A stretch of DNA of 64,000 nt from Bartonella raoultii (GTDB taxonomy: Bacteria; Pseudomonadota; Alphaproteobacteria; Rhizobiales; Rhizobiaceae), in NCBI RefSeq assembly GCF_019659805.1, contig NZ_JAIFRO010000001.1:1-64000 (forward strand). Reading direction: 5' to 3'. Below, in pieces: positions 42,368-54,594 of this stretch. Numbering within the stretch: the stretch's first letter is position 1; each line of letters opens with the position of its first letter. The notes beneath the pieces were generated by a model. It saw nothing but the letters and a program-made list of their open reading frames with translations, did not search any database and was not told the DNA's origin. The position numbers and the translations under genes were made by a program.

Positions 42368-43275
42368 AAGTTCCCTACCTTTCGTGCTTTTAAAAGACGT
42401 TTCTCTTCTTCTACAGCAGCACGACGATGTTCTAATGCCTCATCAGATAAAGAAACTGTAATACGATCAGAAAGACGCAAATCGATACACACAACATCAC
42501 GCGCAAAAAGATCTTGTGCTTCTCCTGATTCAACAAAAGAAACAAGTCTTTCAACTGCACCATTTTCAGGCAACATCACGCGCATTCCATTATCCAAAAC
42601 AAGATCCCAACGCCGATCACCTATACGCACAAAAGCACGAACACGATTATAGATTTTCGGATACTTCAAAAGAGCTTGAATAAACATTTTGGCAGCATTT
42701 TGTGCACCCTTCCCAACAACCAAAGGCAAAGCATGACCTCCTTCCGCATGAAAGGGAACAATAACGCGACCTGTATTATCAACAATATCCATCATACCAT
42801 CATGCTGCCAGATTGCATATGGTTTACGCTCTACAACTGAAATATGCACACGATTGGGATAAATCTTCTGCACATTAGCAGACTGAACCCAAGCCTGCTG
42901 TTCCAAAAGCAAACGTGCTTTATCAACATCAAAACTAAAGATAAAGGGAGAAACATCAAGTCCTAAAATCTTCAAAACATCTTGTTTTACCAAGCGCTTA
43001 TTACCACTTATATCAACATCCGTGATAACAAAACCAATATCTGAAATTACAGCCTTCACGATCATCCCCATATGACCACTTGATGAAACGCCGTAAAGCA
43101 CTGTCGTAAAGAAAAATAATAAAACTGCAAAAGATCCGAAATGACGCGGGACATGGAGATTTGTCAACACAAATTCAAATATAAACCGGAGAAAGCGACG
43201 ATAAAGACGTGGCAAAACTGGCACGAACAGCACCTCCATCGGAATATTTATTTTGTTAACATTTAACGCATACAC
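42364..43275 (-). CDS. ftsQ: Cell division protein FtsQ
   Basis: Bitopic divisome protein. One membrane segment ([20 protein letters not shown]), then a POTRA domain beginning [20 protein letters not shown] and a periplasmic beta domain with [18 protein letters not shown]. The open frame begins with GTG at 43296 within ddl. I prefer the GTG at 43275, since GGAGG lies 7 nt before it and rhizobial FtsQ proteins begin with a similar short YALN-like strip; an ATG at 43239 and a GTG at 43224 (GGAGGT upstream) are alternatives. Confidence 0.92.
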   Translation of the reverse strand: MYALNVNKINIPMEVLFVPVLPRLYRRFLRFIFEFVLTNLHVPRHFGSFAVLLFFFTTVLYGVSSSGHMGMIVKAVISDIGFVITDVDISGNKRLVKQDVLKILGLDVSPFIFSFDVDKARLLLEQQAWVQSANVQKIYPNRVHISVVERKPYAIWQHDGMMDIVDNTGRVIVPFHAEGGHALPLVVGKGAQNAAKMFIQALLKYPKIYNRVRAFVRIGDRRWDLVLDNGMRVMLPENGAVERLVSFVESGEAQDLFARDVVCIDLRLSDRITVSLSDEALEHRRAAVEEEKRLLKARKVGNL

Positions 43276-44183
43276 GACGCGTCCTCCACCATCCACTGAA
43301 CAAGATCGCTATAAGTACGACCAGCTACTTTTGCAATATCAGGAACAAGAGACGTTAAAGTCATGCCGGGCTGCGTATTAATTTCAAGCCAAACCAATTC
43401 TTCTGTCTCCTCATCAAAACGAAAATCAGAACGGCTAACACCTCGACATCCTATCGCCTGATGTGCTGCTAAAGACATTCTTTGCACCTTTTGGTAAATA
43501 TTTGATGAAAGTTGTGCAGGACAAATGTGAAGAGAACCACCAGATTTATATTTTGCATCATAATTATAGAATTGAAAATGCGGATCAGGGATAATTTCAC
43601 AAACATCCAGCACTTCATTTCCCAAAACAGCACAAGTAAGTTCACGACCAGGAATATATTTTTCTATCATCAACTCATCTGAATAAACCCATTCAGTTTT
43701 TACAAGATCATGCAGCGCTACCGATTCCTCTTCTTTTACAATTAAAACACCAAAACTTGAGCCTTCACAGACAGGCTTAATCACGTAAGGAGGTTTCATG
43801 GAATGCGCTTTTTCAACAGTAAAGCGGTTTATAATACATGAAGGGGCCACTGAAACACCAGCGCTTGCAGCAATAATTTTTGCCCGCCCCTTATCCATTG
43901 CCAATGCGGACGCCATAACTCCAGAATGAGTGTAGGGAATTTTCAAATATTCAAGAATACCCTGAATACGACCATCCTCACCAAATGGTCCATGTAATGC
44001 ATTAAAAGCAATATCAGGCTGCAAATTATCAAGAACAGAAGCAATATGACTATCAACATCTATACGGCTTACACGGTATCCTTGTGCCTCAAGAACATTA
44101 GCACAAACATGACCTGAAGATAAACTTACAGACCGCTCAGAGGAAAATCCTCCCATTAAAACAGCTATATGCTTATCTTTCAT
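43263..44183 (-). CDS. ddl: D-alanine--D-alanine ligase
   Basis: ATP-grasp enzyme making the D-Ala-D-Ala end of the peptidoglycan stem. [17 protein letters not shown] at the N-terminus, [36 protein letters not shown] (ATP binding) and [15 protein letters not shown] (metal and product binding) are all visible. Length 306. Overlaps ftsQ. A 240-nt gap separates it from murB and may hold an internal promoter for ddl-ftsQAZ. Confidence 0.97.
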   Translation of the reverse strand: MKDKHIAVLMGGFSSERSVSLSSGHVCANVLEAQGYRVSRIDVDSHIASVLDNLQPDIAFNALHGPFGEDGRIQGILEYLKIPYTHSGVMASALAMDKGRAKIIAASAGVSVAPSCIINRFTVEKAHSMKPPYVIKPVCEGSSFGVLIVKEEESVALHDLVKTEWVYSDELMIEKYIPGRELTCAVLGNEVLDVCEIIPDPHFQFYNYDAKYKSGGSLHICPAQLSSNIYQKVQRMSLAAHQAIGCRGVSRSDFRFDEETEELVWLEINTQPGMTLTSLVPDIAKVAGRTYSDLVQWMVEDASCMR

Positions 44184-44423
44184 AACAGTCTATCCTCCTT
44201 TATATACTACATATAGCCCACATAGAAATTGCTAGTACCATATACAGGAAAAAAACAGAATTTATCCTTGCGAATCAATAGCCTAGCATTTTGTCTAATG
44301 AATCAGACTGAGAGGCATGACGCAAGAGGTTCTTTGTTAATTTATTGATTCTTAATAGATTTTTTTATTATCTCTTTGAAATGACTCAATTTTTTATTGT
44401 GTCTTTTTATTGTGTTTAAAAAA

Positions 44424-45401
44424 TCAATAAAATGGGTCAAAGAAGGGAACAATACGATCTTGTTCGAATTGACCGATACGTTCTATTTCCCACTCTAAGA
44501 GATGGGCTGAATGTGCAAAAACACGAGCACGCACTGTTTCCCCCAAAGCTTCAAGATCATAGCCTGTTGCTTGCCCTATATTGATCATAAAATTACAGTG
44601 CATTTCACTCATTTGAGCCCCACCAATCTGCAAACCACGACATCCTGCTTCATCAATCACACGCCAAGCAGATGTCCCTTCAGGATTTCGAAAAGTTGAC
44701 CCACCTGTCTTTTCACGAATAGGCTGTACCATTTCTCTATGAAGCGCAACTTCATCCATAGCAGCACGAATCTTGTCATACTTTCCTAGTTCACCTTCCA
44801 ATAAAGCAGCCGTAAAAATTAAACCTTTAGGAATTTTACAATGACGATAAGAATAATGCATATCTTTCAATTTCAAAGTATGACGCTGTCCATTACGATC
44901 AAGTGCATAGATCTCAACAACACGTGCTGCTGTCTCAACACCATTAGCACCTGCATTCATTTTAAGTGCTCCTCCAAGACTACCAGGAATACCATGATAA
45001 AAATGAAAACCAGCAATTTCAGCCTTTAAAGCTGCCGTTGCTAAGTGTTTATCAGCCGTAGCAGCACCAACGAAAAAGCTCTTTGGAGAAATTTGCTGTA
45101 TTTGTCCAAATCCTTTTCCTGAAAGACGAATAACAACACCAGGCACCCCTCCATCACGCACCAAAAGATTAGAACCAATACCCACAACACTAACAGGTAC
45201 AAATTCAGGAAGATTTTGAAGAAAAAGAACTAAATCTGCTTCATCAGCAGGCTGATAAAAAAGCTCTGCTAGCCCACCTGTGCGAAACCACGTTACCTTA
45301 CGCATATGGACATTAGGCGTAAGTTTTCCTCTGATTTCTCCCAAAAGTGGTTGCAACCGCGCCAACAGCGCTTCACCATCAATGTGTTGAAAATTTATCA
45401 T
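44424..45401 (-). CDS. murB: UDP-N-acetylenolpyruvoylglucosamine reductase
   Basis: FAD enzyme that reduces the enolpyruvyl group to give UDP-MurNAc. [57 protein letters not shown], and the proton-donor Ser in [12 protein letters not shown] are seen. The frame opens with TTG at 45410; the ATG at 45401 (325 residues) is a better start. It overlaps the end of murC by 23 nt, which implies coupling. Confidence 0.97.
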   Translation of the reverse strand: MINFQHIDGEALLARLQPLLGEIRGKLTPNVHMRKVTWFRTGGLAELFYQPADEADLVLFLQNLPEFVPVSVVGIGSNLLVRDGGVPGVVIRLSGKGFGQIQQISPKSFFVGAATADKHLATAALKAEIAGFHFYHGIPGSLGGALKMNAGANGVETAARVVEIYALDRNGQRHTLKLKDMHYSYRHCKIPKGLIFTAALLEGELGKYDKIRAAMDEVALHREMVQPIREKTGGSTFRNPEGTSAWRVIDEAGCRGLQIGGAQMSEMHCNFMINIGQATGYDLEALGETVRARVFAHSAHLLEWEIERIGQFEQDRIVPFFDPFY

Positions 45402-46806
45402 GACTATCAAGCACCGCTAGCTGATGAGGTAACCCACAAGCCCATTGCGTGATATTACCAGCACCGAGAAAAACAACATAATCCCCTGACTGAGCTAATG
45501 TAGAAACAACAGCAACAACATCTTCCAAACAATGAATCAAGCGCACATCACGATGACCAGCCATTTGGATACGTTCTACCAATTCTTTAGCACCAAACCC
45601 AGCAATAGGCTCCTCACCAGCAGCATAAACCGGTGCAATCAACACTGTATCTGCATCATTAAAACACGCAGCAAAATCATCGAATAAATGATACAAACGT
45701 GAATAACGATGAGGTTGTGCAATCGCAATCACACGCCCTTTTGCACTTTCACGTGCAGCACACAAAACAGCCTTTATTTCTACAGGATGATGTCCATAAT
45801 CATCAAATATCTCAACGCCACGCCAACTTCCCGTTTGCGTAAAGCGCCTTTTTACTCCTCCAAACTCTGCCAAACCTTTTTTTATAGTGTCATCTGAAAC
45901 ACCCAATTCATGAGCAATGGCAATCGCCGCAGTTGCATTAGACACATTATGCTTGCCAGACATTGGCAAAACCAATTTTCTTAACTCAGTCTTTTTTCCA
46001 GTTTTTCGTGAACGAATAAGAACATCAAAATACGTTTTTTGGCCATCCATTGAAAGATTTAAAAAGCGAACATCCGCTTGTGGATTTGTACCATAAGTAA
46101 TAATCCAACGATCATCAATACGACTAGCCAATGACTGAACCTCTGGATGATCAAGACACAAAACTGCAAAGCCATAAAAAGGAACATTCTCTACGAACTG
46201 CTGAAAAGCCTCCCGCACAGCACCAAAACTCCCGTAGTGATCCAAATGCTCACAATCGATATTGGTCACCACAGCGATATCAGCAGGCAATTTTAAAAAC
46301 GTACCATCACTTTCATCAGCTTCAACAATCATCCAATCTCCCTCCCCTATACGAGCATTCGTGCCATAAGCATTAATAATACCGCCATTAATTACCACAG
46401 GATCAAAATGACCAGCATCCAGAAGTGCTGCAACCATTGACGTAGTTGTTGTTTTCCCATGCGTACCACCAACAGCAATCGCACGACGAAATCGCATAAG
46501 CTCCGCTAACATTTCAGCACGCCTTACAAGCGGTAAATGTCTTTCTCTTGCAGCAATATATTCAGGATTTGTTTTTTTAATGGCAGTAGAAAAAACAACA
46601 ACCTCTGCATTTCCTAAATTTGCAGGATGATGACCTATATGAATAGTAATTCCTTTTTCTCTTAAACGTTCAACATTAACACTATTAACTTGGTCGGACC
46701 CTTGAACTTTATAGCCGAAATTATGAAAAACCTCTGCAATTCCACTCATACCAATACCACCGATTCCAACAAAATGGATAACGCCTATATTAAGCGGCAT
46801 TTTCAT
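45379..46806 (-). CDS. murC: UDP-N-acetylmuramate--L-alanine ligase
   Basis: First Mur ligase: adds L-Ala to UDP-MurNAc. [20 protein letters not shown] (UDP binding), ATP loop [36 protein letters not shown] and [15 protein letters not shown] are typical. The frame opens with TTG at 46809; GAGGAG at 7-nt spacing points to the ATG at 46806. Overlaps murG by 17 nt. Confidence 0.97.
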   Translation of the reverse strand: MKMPLNIGVIHFVGIGGIGMSGIAEVFHNFGYKVQGSDQVNSVNVERLREKGITIHIGHHPANLGNAEVVVFSTAIKKTNPEYIAARERHLPLVRRAEMLAELMRFRRAIAVGGTHGKTTTTSMVAALLDAGHFDPVVINGGIINAYGTNARIGEGDWMIVEADESDGTFLKLPADIAVVTNIDCEHLDHYGSFGAVREAFQQFVENVPFYGFAVLCLDHPEVQSLASRIDDRWIITYGTNPQADVRFLNLSMDGQKTYFDVLIRSRKTGKKTELRKLVLPMSGKHNVSNATAAIAIAHELGVSDDTIKKGLAEFGGVKRRFTQTGSWRGVEIFDDYGHHPVEIKAVLCAARESAKGRVIAIAQPHRYSRLYHLFDDFAACFNDADTVLIAPVYAAGEEPIAGFGAKELVERIQMAGHRDVRLIHCLEDVVAVVSTLAQSGDYVVFLGAGNITQWACGLPHQLAVLDSHDKFSTH

Positions 46807-47926
46807 CAAAAAACTCCTCTTTTATATCTGATACTGACCGCCCTGCAATCAATCCTTCAACCATATCAGCAAGACGACGAGTTGCATGGGGTTGTCCCAC
46901 TTGTTTTGCAGCAAGCGCTTGTTTTTTCAATAACTGCGGGAAACAACAAGCTTCTATTAAGAAGCTAGCAAGTCTTTGTGCATTTAAATCTTTTTCTCGT
47001 ACAATTTTGGCCCCTCCCACACCAGCAAGCAATGCTGCATTTGCGGCCTGATCATGATCTAAAGCATGAGGATAAGGAATAAGCAAAGCGGGCCTACCAA
47101 TAACTGCTATTTCACAAATTGATGAAGCACCAGCACGTGATAAAATAAAATGAGAGTGCGCCATACGTTCAGCCATATCATTAAAAAAAGAGGCAATTTC
47201 TGCTTGTACCCCCATCTTATGATAAGTTTTTATCAATTCTTCAGCATCACCTCGAACTTGCTGAACAATTCTTAAACGTTTACGTATCTCATCATTCAAC
47301 AAAGCAATCGCTTCAGGAACAATTTGTGAAAAAAAAGAAGCACCTTGACTACCGCCAAAAATTAAAAAATGAAATGGCTCTTTGTCTAAAGAAGGATGAT
47401 AAGGAATTTTTGCTGCTTTGAGAACAGCCTCACGCACAGGATTTCCAGTTAAAAGTATTTTATGCGCGTAAGTATTATTTTGCAATAACAAACCACCTGC
47501 AATTACATGCACAAAAATCGCTAACATCCGATTAGCACGTCCCATAATAGCATTTTGTTCATGAATAAATGTTATTCGTCTCATTAAGGCTGCAATAATA
47601 ATAGGAGGAAAACTCGGATAACCTCCAAAACCACCAACAAGAACAGGACGCAGTTTATAAAAAAGCGCTAAAGATTGCCCCATTCCCTTTAACAAAGCCC
47701 AAAATGTTTTTATCAATGCAAAAGGATGACGTCGTGTAAATGTTGCCGATGAAATGATGTGTATGTGCTCTTCATCAAAGCAACGTACAAAACATTTAGC
47801 TCTTTTATCCGTTGCTAAATGAACATCATATCCACGCTGCCTTAATTCAACAGCAAGTGCTTCAGCAGGAAAAAGATGTCCCCCTGTACCACCAGCCACT
47901 AAAACAATAACTTTTTTATGAGTCAT
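46790..47926 (-). CDS. murG: Undecaprenyl-PP-MurNAc-pentapeptide GlcNAc transferase
   Basis: Makes lipid II from lipid I on the inner face of the membrane. Glycosyltransferase-B fold: [20 protein letters not shown] near the start, [34 protein letters not shown] and [20 protein letters not shown] (UDP-GlcNAc site). The frame opens with TTG at 47944; I use the ATG at 47926 (378 residues), overlapping the ftsW stop by 11 nt. Confidence 0.97.
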   Translation of the reverse strand: MTHKKVIVLVAGGTGGHLFPAEALAVELRQRGYDVHLATDKRAKCFVRCFDEEHIHIISSATFTRRHPFALIKTFWALLKGMGQSLALFYKLRPVLVGGFGGYPSFPPIIIAALMRRITFIHEQNAIMGRANRMLAIFVHVIAGGLLLQNNTYAHKILLTGNPVREAVLKAAKIPYHPSLDKEPFHFLIFGGSQGASFFSQIVPEAIALLNDEIRKRLRIVQQVRGDAEELIKTYHKMGVQAEIASFFNDMAERMAHSHFILSRAGASSICEIAVIGRPALLIPYPHALDHDQAANAALLAGVGGAKIVREKDLNAQRLASFLIEACCFPQLLKKQALAAKQVGQPHATRRLADMVEGLIAGRSVSDIKEEFFDENAA

Positions 47927-49076
47927 GTGTAGTATCCAAAACAACGGGAGAAGAAAAAATAGAAAGGCGGGATTCTGGCCAGCGACGTGTTAAACTCAGT
48001 AAAATACCCATTGAGATTGCAATCGCTATCATAGAAGAACCACCATAAGAAATAAATGGTAATGTCATGCCTTTTGGAGGGATCAAATGGAGATTTACTG
48101 CCATATTAATCCCTGCTTGCAAGCCAATCATCATCGCCATACCAGCAATACCAAGACGTATAAATGAATCACGAACATTCAATGCGACATACAATGAACG
48201 CATAACAATAAAGCCGAACAGCATCACAATCACTAAACAAAGGATAATACCATATTCTTCAGCAGCAACAGAAAACACAAAATCTGTGTGGCTATCAGGA
48301 ATAATACGTTTTACCGTTCCCTCTCCTGGACCTTGTCCAAACCAACCACCATTCAAAATAGCCTCACGTCCAACATCCACCTGAAAGGTATCCCCTTCAC
48401 CAGTTAAAAAACCATTGATACGTTCACGCACATGGTAAAGAAAAAAATAGGCGAAAACAATTCCTACAAGTCCTAAAATAAGGAAGAGAAAAATGATAGT
48501 GAGTGACCCACCAGCAACGAAAAATAAACCACCCCATGTTGCACTTATCAAAAGTGTTTGGCCAATATCAGGCTGTAGAATAAGAAGTATGCAACAAACA
48601 GCATAAAGCACTGTGGCTAAAATATATCCTGGAATTCCTTTACGCCGTATCTGCTCTGAAAAAAGCCAAGCTGACATAATCACAAAAGCCGGTTTCATAA
48701 ACTCTGAAGCTTGTACAGAAAAGCCGAATATAAGTATCCACCGCCGTGCTCCTTTTAATTCTGGACCAAAGAGTAAAGTTGCAACCATAAGAGCAAGTGT
48801 TGCAATAAGCAAAAGAATGCATAAACGACGAATATTACGTAGCGAAAAAAAAGAAATCGTTACCATCGTAAAAAAGGCTAAAATACTATAAATGATATGC
48901 CAGCGAACAAAATAAAAGCTATCAGCGATACCGATCTTTTTTGCAATTGTGGGACTTGCAGCAAAAGACAGCATAATACCAATCCCCATTAGAATCAAAC
49001 AAACTGCAAAGATAGAGCGATCAATCGTCCACCACCAATTCGCAATTGGATCTCTATCTGCACGTGTAACCATCAT
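47916..49076 (-). CDS. ftsW: Septal peptidoglycan glycosyltransferase FtsW
   Basis: SEDS-family polymerase working with FtsI at the septum. About ten membrane segments in 386 residues; conserved strips include KGARRWILIFGFSVQASEFMK, LQPDIGQTLLISATWGGLFF, ILNGGWFGQGPGEGTVK, HTDFVFSVAAEEYGI and PPKGMTLPFISYGGSSMIA. The presence of murG and murD on each side follows the standard dcw order. Confidence 0.96.
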   Translation of the reverse strand: MMVTRADRDPIANWWWTIDRSIFAVCLILMGIGIMLSFAASPTIAKKIGIADSFYFVRWHIIYSILAFFTMVTISFFSLRNIRRLCILLLIATLALMVATLLFGPELKGARRWILIFGFSVQASEFMKPAFVIMSAWLFSEQIRRKGIPGYILATVLYAVCCILLILQPDIGQTLLISATWGGLFFVAGGSLTIIFLFLILGLVGIVFAYFFLYHVRERINGFLTGEGDTFQVDVGREAILNGGWFGQGPGEGTVKRIIPDSHTDFVFSVAAEEYGIILCLVIVMLFGFIVMRSLYVALNVRDSFIRLGIAGMAMMIGLQAGINMAVNLHLIPPKGMTLPFISYGGSSMIAIAISMGILLSLTRRWPESRLSIFSSPVVLDTTHDS

Positions 49077-49205
49077 CTCTACCCTATTCTTTTCATAATT
49101 CTACTCAACGTGATATGGTTCCCTTTTATTTGAGCAAATATTTCAAAAACTGCATTACATGAGAAAAGATTCTGGAATATTAACAAAAAAGGTATTTTTT
49201 TAAGT

Positions 49206-50606
49206 TCATGCTTCTTTTAATTGCATAACAAAAGAAATAAATGCTTCCCCACGCACTTCATAATTCTTAAATTGATCATAACTTGCACAAGCCGGTGAAA
49301 AAAGGACCACAACCTCTTTTGCCTCGTAATGTATTGCATCAAAAGCCGCTTGACGCACCGCATTTTCCAAAGTTAAGCTTATTGTAAAAGGAAATGCAGT
49401 TCCAATACTACTAGCAAACTCTTCCGCAGCAGTACCAATTAAATAAGCCTTACGAATTTTATGAAAAAATCCTCTAAGGGATTTAATGCCTCCTTCTTTT
49501 GGCAACCCTCCAACAATCCAAAAAATATCATGAAAAGTAGAAAGAGCAGGAACAGCTGCATCAGCATTAGTTGCTTTGCTATCATTGATAAACAAAACTG
49601 TCCCCATTTTACGTATCTGTTGCATACGATGCGCTAGTCCTTGATAACTTGCTAAATGTTTTTCTATAGACGAATCTGCTATTTTTAAAGCATGCAATGT
49701 TGCCAATGCCATAAGAGTATTTTGCGCATTATGACGACCGCGCAATGCAGTCATAAACGTAAGATCTGCAAGGACATGGCGCTGTCCTTGATTGACAGAA
49801 AAAAGTTTTGCACCATCCGCATAAAAACCATTTTTAACAAAATGTTCCGTAGAAACTGCCGTAACAGAATGCCCTTCATCCCGTAATTGTTGATACAAAT
49901 CTAAACAAGTAGCATCATCCACCGAAATAAAAGCATGAAAAGCCCCAGCAACAAGCCGCCTTTTAGTTTGCACATAATGGGAAAAACTACCATGACGATC
50001 AATATGATCTGGTGTCAAATTTAGCAAAAGTCCAATGGTTGGCTGAAGAGAAGGAGTTAGATCAATCTGAAAAGATGAACATTCAATCACATAAATACGT
50101 TTTTTTACAAATGGCTTAAGCGTTAATATTGCCGTTCCAATATTTCCTCCCATTTGCACATCACAGCCCATTTCTTTCAACAAATGTGCAAGCAAAGCTG
50201 TTGTTGTTGATTTCCCATTCGTACCTGTAATAGCAATGAATGGTACATCCTGCTCGCACAAACCAGAATGCTGTAAAAAATGATTACGCGCACGCACAAA
50301 TAACTCAATGTCACCAATAATTTCAATACCACTTTGACGTGCTTTCTTCACAACCCAATGTGGTTGAGGATATGTTAAAGGAACACCCGGTGCTAAAATT
50401 AGTGCAACAAATTCTGACCAGTTTTCAAAGTGAAGATCTCTTGTTGGAATATTTTGCCGTAGTGCTTCTTGCACGCAAGCAGCATTATCATCCCAAGTAA
50501 CGACTTCTGCACCACCACGCATTAATGCTTGCGCCGCTGATAATCCGGATTTTCCCAATCCAAACAGAGCAACTTTTTTCCCCTTATAATACGTAACAGA
50601 AATCAA
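49206..50606 (-). CDS. murD: UDP-N-acetylmuramoyl-L-alanine--D-glutamate ligase
   Basis: Second Mur ligase, adds D-Glu. [19 protein letters not shown] at the N-terminus, ATP loop [33 protein letters not shown], and [16 protein letters not shown]. Length 466. The start appears to be TTG, with GGTGAG just upstream; no ATG precedes the conserved region. It begins 4 nt after the mraY stop, so reduced initiation by TTG may be offset by coupling. Confidence 0.96.
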   Translation of the reverse strand: MISVTYYKGKKVALFGLGKSGLSAAQALMRGGAEVVTWDDNAACVQEALRQNIPTRDLHFENWSEFVALILAPGVPLTYPQPHWVVKKARQSGIEIIGDIELFVRARNHFLQHSGLCEQDVPFIAITGTNGKSTTTALLAHLLKEMGCDVQMGGNIGTAILTLKPFVKKRIYVIECSSFQIDLTPSLQPTIGLLLNLTPDHIDRHGSFSHYVQTKRRLVAGAFHAFISVDDATCLDLYQQLRDEGHSVTAVSTEHFVKNGFYADGAKLFSVNQGQRHVLADLTFMTALRGRHNAQNTLMALATLHALKIADSSIEKHLASYQGLAHRMQQIRKMGTVLFINDSKATNADAAVPALSTFHDIFWIVGGLPKEGGIKSLRGFFHKIRKAYLIGTAAEEFASSIGTAFPFTISLTLENAVRQAAFDAIHYEAKEVVVLFSPACASYDQFKNYEVRGEAFISFVMQLKEA

Positions 50607-50610
50607 AATC

Positions 50611-51681
50611 TCACCGTAATTTTAATGTTGAAAGACCAATGAGGGCAAGAACAATCGAAATAATCCAAAAGCGTATCACCACTTGGCTTTCCGTCCAGCC
50701 TTTTTTCTCGAAATGATGGTGTATTGGAGCCATGAGAAACACACGCTTTTTTGTTAATTTAAAATAACCAACCTGAATAACAACTGAAAATCCTTCCAGA
50801 GTAAAAAGTCCACCAATAAGTGCCAAAACAATTTCATGCTTTGTAGCTACAGCGACAATCCCTAAGAGTCCTCCAAGCGCTAATGAACCTGTATCTCCCA
50901 TAAAAATAGCTGCTGGTGGTGCATTAAACCATAAAAAACCAAGACCAGCACCAACAACAGTTCCTAATAAAACAGCCAGCTCCCCTGTCCCTGAAATATA
51001 ATGAATTTGTAAATAATCAGCAAAATTAATATTGCCAGACAAATAAGCAATCAGAGCAAATGATAAAGCTGTAACCATCACAGGAACGATAGCCAATCCA
51101 TCAAGACCATCGGTCAGATTAACTGCATTACCCGTTCCTACAACAACAAGAGTAGAAAAAGGAATAAAAAACCAGCTTAAATTAATGAAATAATCTTTCA
51201 TAAAGGGTAAAGCTAATCCTGGTGAACTAATTTGTAGGATAACGAAAGCAGCAATTGCCGCAATCAAAAACTCTAAACTTAACCGAGCTTTACCGGAAAA
51301 TCCTTTTTCCGTTTGTTTTGTTACTTTAAGATAATCATCATAAAAACCGATAGCTCCAAAAGAAAGCATAACAGCCAATGATATCCAAAAATAAATATTT
51401 GATAAATTACACCATAAAAGCGCGGATACCACAATGCCGGTTAAAATCATCAATCCCCCCATCGTAGGTGTCCCCGCCTTTTTAAAATGCGTTTGGGGTC
51501 CATCAGCACGAATAGGCTGCCCTTTTCCCTGTCGTAATTTAAGAGAAGCAATGATGCTAGGACCAAATAAAAAGACAATTAATCCCGACGTCAGCATAGC
51601 AGCTATCGTGCGAAAAGTAATATAACGAAAAACATTAACGCCTGGAAGCCAATCACTCAGAAAAGATAAAAATAGCATCAT
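50611..51681 (-). CDS. mraY: Phospho-N-acetylmuramoyl-pentapeptide transferase
   Basis: Membrane enzyme that makes lipid I on undecaprenyl phosphate. Ten membrane segments, with the catalytic strips [38 protein letters not shown] and [15 protein letters not shown], and [19 protein letters not shown] near the C-terminus. Length 356. Confidence 0.98.
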   Translation of the reverse strand: MMLFLSFLSDWLPGVNVFRYITFRTIAAMLTSGLIVFLFGPSIIASLKLRQGKGQPIRADGPQTHFKKAGTPTMGGLMILTGIVVSALLWCNLSNIYFWISLAVMLSFGAIGFYDDYLKVTKQTEKGFSGKARLSLEFLIAAIAAFVILQISSPGLALPFMKDYFINLSWFFIPFSTLVVVGTGNAVNLTDGLDGLAIVPVMVTALSFALIAYLSGNINFADYLQIHYISGTGELAVLLGTVVGAGLGFLWFNAPPAAIFMGDTGSLALGGLLGIVAVATKHEIVLALIGGLFTLEGFSVVIQVGYFKLTKKRVFLMAPIHHHFEKKGWTESQVVIRFWIISIVLALIGLSTLKLR

Positions 51682-51697
51682 AGTATAAAAAAACCTC

Positions 51698-53125
51698 TTA
51701 AAATGAAAGAGAAATCACTTTATAGCGATCAAGCAACGCCCTCACAATATCGGAAGAATAAAGACTGTTAGATGATTTAATCATGAGAAGATCTCCACCC
51801 GAAATTTCTGCAATAATAAGGGGTAAAATTTTTTCAACATTTTCCGCATAATAAACTTTAACGTGGGCAGACAAATCCGTAACTAGAAACTTCATTGCTT
51901 CACCAAATAAAAAAACAAGACGAGCACCCGAAAGACAGATCGGCTTTACCAAATCACGATGGAACTTTTCACTATAAGCGCCTAATTCAAGCATATCCCC
52001 CAAAACAGCAATTCTTCTACCTTCCACACCTATCGGTCCTGTTGCAAGTAAATCAAGAGCTGCACGCATTGATGCAGGATTCGCATTATAACTTTCATCA
52101 ATTAAATAAAATTCCTCCCCACTTGGCAACGATAAGCAATAATGAGCACCCCGTCCTTTTTGAAGAGAAAAGTGACTTAAAGATAGTAAAACTGCTTCCA
52201 CATCAATACCTATAACATCACAGACAGCAAAAACAGCTAAACTATTTTGTACAATATGCCGTCCAGGAGCACCAATTTTAATCACTCTATCTTGTTCCTC
52301 CATACAAACAGTCATAGAAGAACAATCTGGCAGAAGACATATATCTTTTGCCTGATAATCAGAACCTTTAGCTTCACCAAAACTTACGATTTTTTTCACA
52401 CCGCATTGCTTTGCTCTTTGGACTAAATAAGCAAAAAAATCATTATCTGCGTTTAAAAGAGCAATACCTTCCTCAACCAACCCCTCAAAAATTTCAGCTT
52501 TTGCTTCTGCAATTTCCTCTAGATTTTTAAAGTATCCCATATGCGCTGCAGAAATATGCGTAATAAGAACAACATGTGGTTGCACTAACTTTACCAAAGG
52601 CCGAATTTCATCTTTATGATTCATACCAATTTCAAAGATACCATAATCACTTTCTGCCGGCATTCGAGCCAAAGTAAGTGGAACCCCCCAACAATTATTG
52701 AAAGAAGCAAAGTTTGCATGCACCTTTCCAACATTTGCAAGTGCTTGTTTGAGAGCTTCTTTCGTCGTTGTTTTTCCAACAGAACCCGTGATTGCGATAA
52801 TTTTGGCTTTTGAACGCTGACGTGCAGCTTGCGCAAGTTTTTCTAAGGCATGTAAAACATCACAAACCACAATTAATGGAGCGGATATTTTTTCCATGTC
52901 AGCTAAACGATCTTCTGCAACGATAAGAGCAGACGCACCACACGCATAAGCTTGTAGAGCAAAATCATGACCATCAAAACGATGCCCTTTAATACAGAAA
53001 AAAATATCCCCTTCTGTAATCGTACGGCTATCAATAGAAATCCCAGAAAAAGTTTCTGGTAACTCCCCTACTACAAAACCACCAATTGCTGCAACAAGTG
53101 CTTGTTTATCCCATAAAGTTTTCAT
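51698..53125 (-). CDS. murF: UDP-MurNAc-tripeptide--D-alanyl-D-alanine ligase
   Basis: Last Mur ligase; uses the D-Ala-D-Ala made by Ddl. [22 protein letters not shown] loop [39 protein letters not shown] and [20 protein letters not shown] are all typical. Length 475. Start overlaps murE by 4 nt; mraY follows after 16 nt. Confidence 0.97.
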   Translation of the reverse strand: MKTLWDKQALVAAIGGFVVGELPETFSGISIDSRTITEGDIFFCIKGHRFDGHDFALQAYACGASALIVAEDRLADMEKISAPLIVVCDVLHALEKLAQAARQRSKAKIIAITGSVGKTTTKEALKQALANVGKVHANFASFNNCWGVPLTLARMPAESDYGIFEIGMNHKDEIRPLVKLVQPHVVLITHISAAHMGYFKNLEEIAEAKAEIFEGLVEEGIALLNADNDFFAYLVQRAKQCGVKKIVSFGEAKGSDYQAKDICLLPDCSSMTVCMEEQDRVIKIGAPGRHIVQNSLAVFAVCDVIGIDVEAVLLSLSHFSLQKGRGAHYCLSLPSGEEFYLIDESYNANPASMRAALDLLATGPIGVEGRRIAVLGDMLELGAYSEKFHRDLVKPICLSGARLVFLFGEAMKFLVTDLSAHVKVYYAENVEKILPLIIAEISGGDLLMIKSSNSLYSSDIVRALLDRYKVISLSF

Positions 53126-54573
53126 CTACTCTGTTCCTGCAAAGCATCAATCGCTTTTAGACGATCTGAAAAAGGGTATGTTTTCTCTCCTATGATTTGG
53201 CCATCCTCATGACCTTTTCCAGCAATAACTAATGTATCACCAGCTTGTAAAAGCCCTACCGCATAAGCAATAGCCTCACCACGATCAGCTATTTCTATTG
53301 CTGTTGGCACCACTTGCAAAATATCTTTTCGTATTTTTTCTGGTATTTCTGTGCGAGGATTATCATCAGTTATAATAACAATATCGGCCTTATTTTTTGC
53401 AATTTTCCCCATCAAAGGTCTTTTTCCTTTATCGCGATCCCCTCCACAACCAAAAACAAGGATTAAACGCCCTTGCGTAAAGGGGCGCACAGAAAGCAAC
53501 ACCTGCTCTAAAGCTTCTGGTTTATGTGCATAATCTATATAAACAGGCGCCTTATTTTTTGTTTTTCCAACCAACTCTAACCGACCAGGTGCTCCTTGCA
53601 AAATTTCTAAAGAACGAAAAACTTTATCTACAGAAACACCTGTTACAATTGCCAATCCAGCCGCCATCAAGGCATTACTCACCTGAAAATCTCCAGCTAG
53701 AGGCAAATCAAATGTGTAAATGTTGTTTTCTAAACGGCATTCAACACACTGTTTTGAGCGTTGATGTTCAATCCTATTAATCGTTATAAATTTTCCTTTC
53801 CGTCCAACTGTCAAGACACGGCGGCCTGCTTTCGTAACAACATCAATAACCTGTTGCGAATAAACATCATCCGCAAAAATGAGAGCAGGAGCATCTTGAG
53901 GTAAAAGAGTATCAAATAGCCGCATTTTAGCACGCAAATAATCCTCTATACATGTATGATAATCCATATGATCGCGCCCTAAATTGGTAAAAGCAGCTGC
54001 CGTTAAATGAACTCCATCAAGTCGGCCTTGATCAATCCCATGTGAAGAAGCTTCAAGAGCTACATGTGTTACATCTTCGTTAGAAACTTCATAAAGGAGA
54101 CGCTGTAAAACGATCGGATCAGGGGTTGTAAGAGCAATAGAATCGTTCCGATGGGGAGAAACAACACCTAGAGTTCCTATACTCGCAGCAGATAATCCAA
54201 CATCTGTCCAAATTTGACGAAGAAAAGAAACAACAGATGTTTTACCACTGGTGCCTGTAACCGCAACAACAGTTTCAGGCTGAGAACCATAAAAGCGTGC
54301 TGCTGCTTTAGCTAAACTTTGACGAACATTACAAACCCGCAAAATGGGAACAGGTAAATCTTCAAGAATAATGTGAAAATCTGTAACGATAACACATGCA
54401 CCACGTCTTATAGCATCATTAATATACTGTCTTCCATCACCTTGATTACCTTTAAGAGCGACAAAAACATAACCCGGTAAGATTTGCCGAGAATCTGCAC
54501 TTATTCCTGTTATTTCTATTGAAGAGAGACAATCATCTTCAAGACATTCTATAAAAACTGTTCCCAACAACAT
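53122..54573 (-). CDS. murE: UDP-MurNAc-tripeptide synthetase, meso-diaminopimelate adding
   Basis: Third Mur ligase. [22 protein letters not shown] loop [29 protein letters not shown] and the amino-acid selecting motif ITDDNPRTE. The DNPR sequence is the mark of enzymes that add meso-diaminopimelate rather than lysine, as expected in a Gram-negative. Length 483. Confidence 0.97.
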   Translation of the reverse strand: MLLGTVFIECLEDDCLSSIEITGISADSRQILPGYVFVALKGNQGDGRQYINDAIRRGACVIVTDFHIILEDLPVPILRVCNVRQSLAKAAARFYGSQPETVVAVTGTSGKTSVVSFLRQIWTDVGLSAASIGTLGVVSPHRNDSIALTTPDPIVLQRLLYEVSNEDVTHVALEASSHGIDQGRLDGVHLTAAAFTNLGRDHMDYHTCIEDYLRAKMRLFDTLLPQDAPALIFADDVYSQQVIDVVTKAGRRVLTVGRKGKFITINRIEHQRSKQCVECRLENNIYTFDLPLAGDFQVSNALMAAGLAIVTGVSVDKVFRSLEILQGAPGRLELVGKTKNKAPVYIDYAHKPEALEQVLLSVRPFTQGRLILVFGCGGDRDKGKRPLMGKIAKNKADIVIITDDNPRTEIPEKIRKDILQVVPTAIEIADRGEAIAYAVGLLQAGDTLVIAGKGHEDGQIIGEKTYPFSDRLKAIDALQEQSR

Positions 54574-54594
54574 GATAGCACCTTTATATTCATT

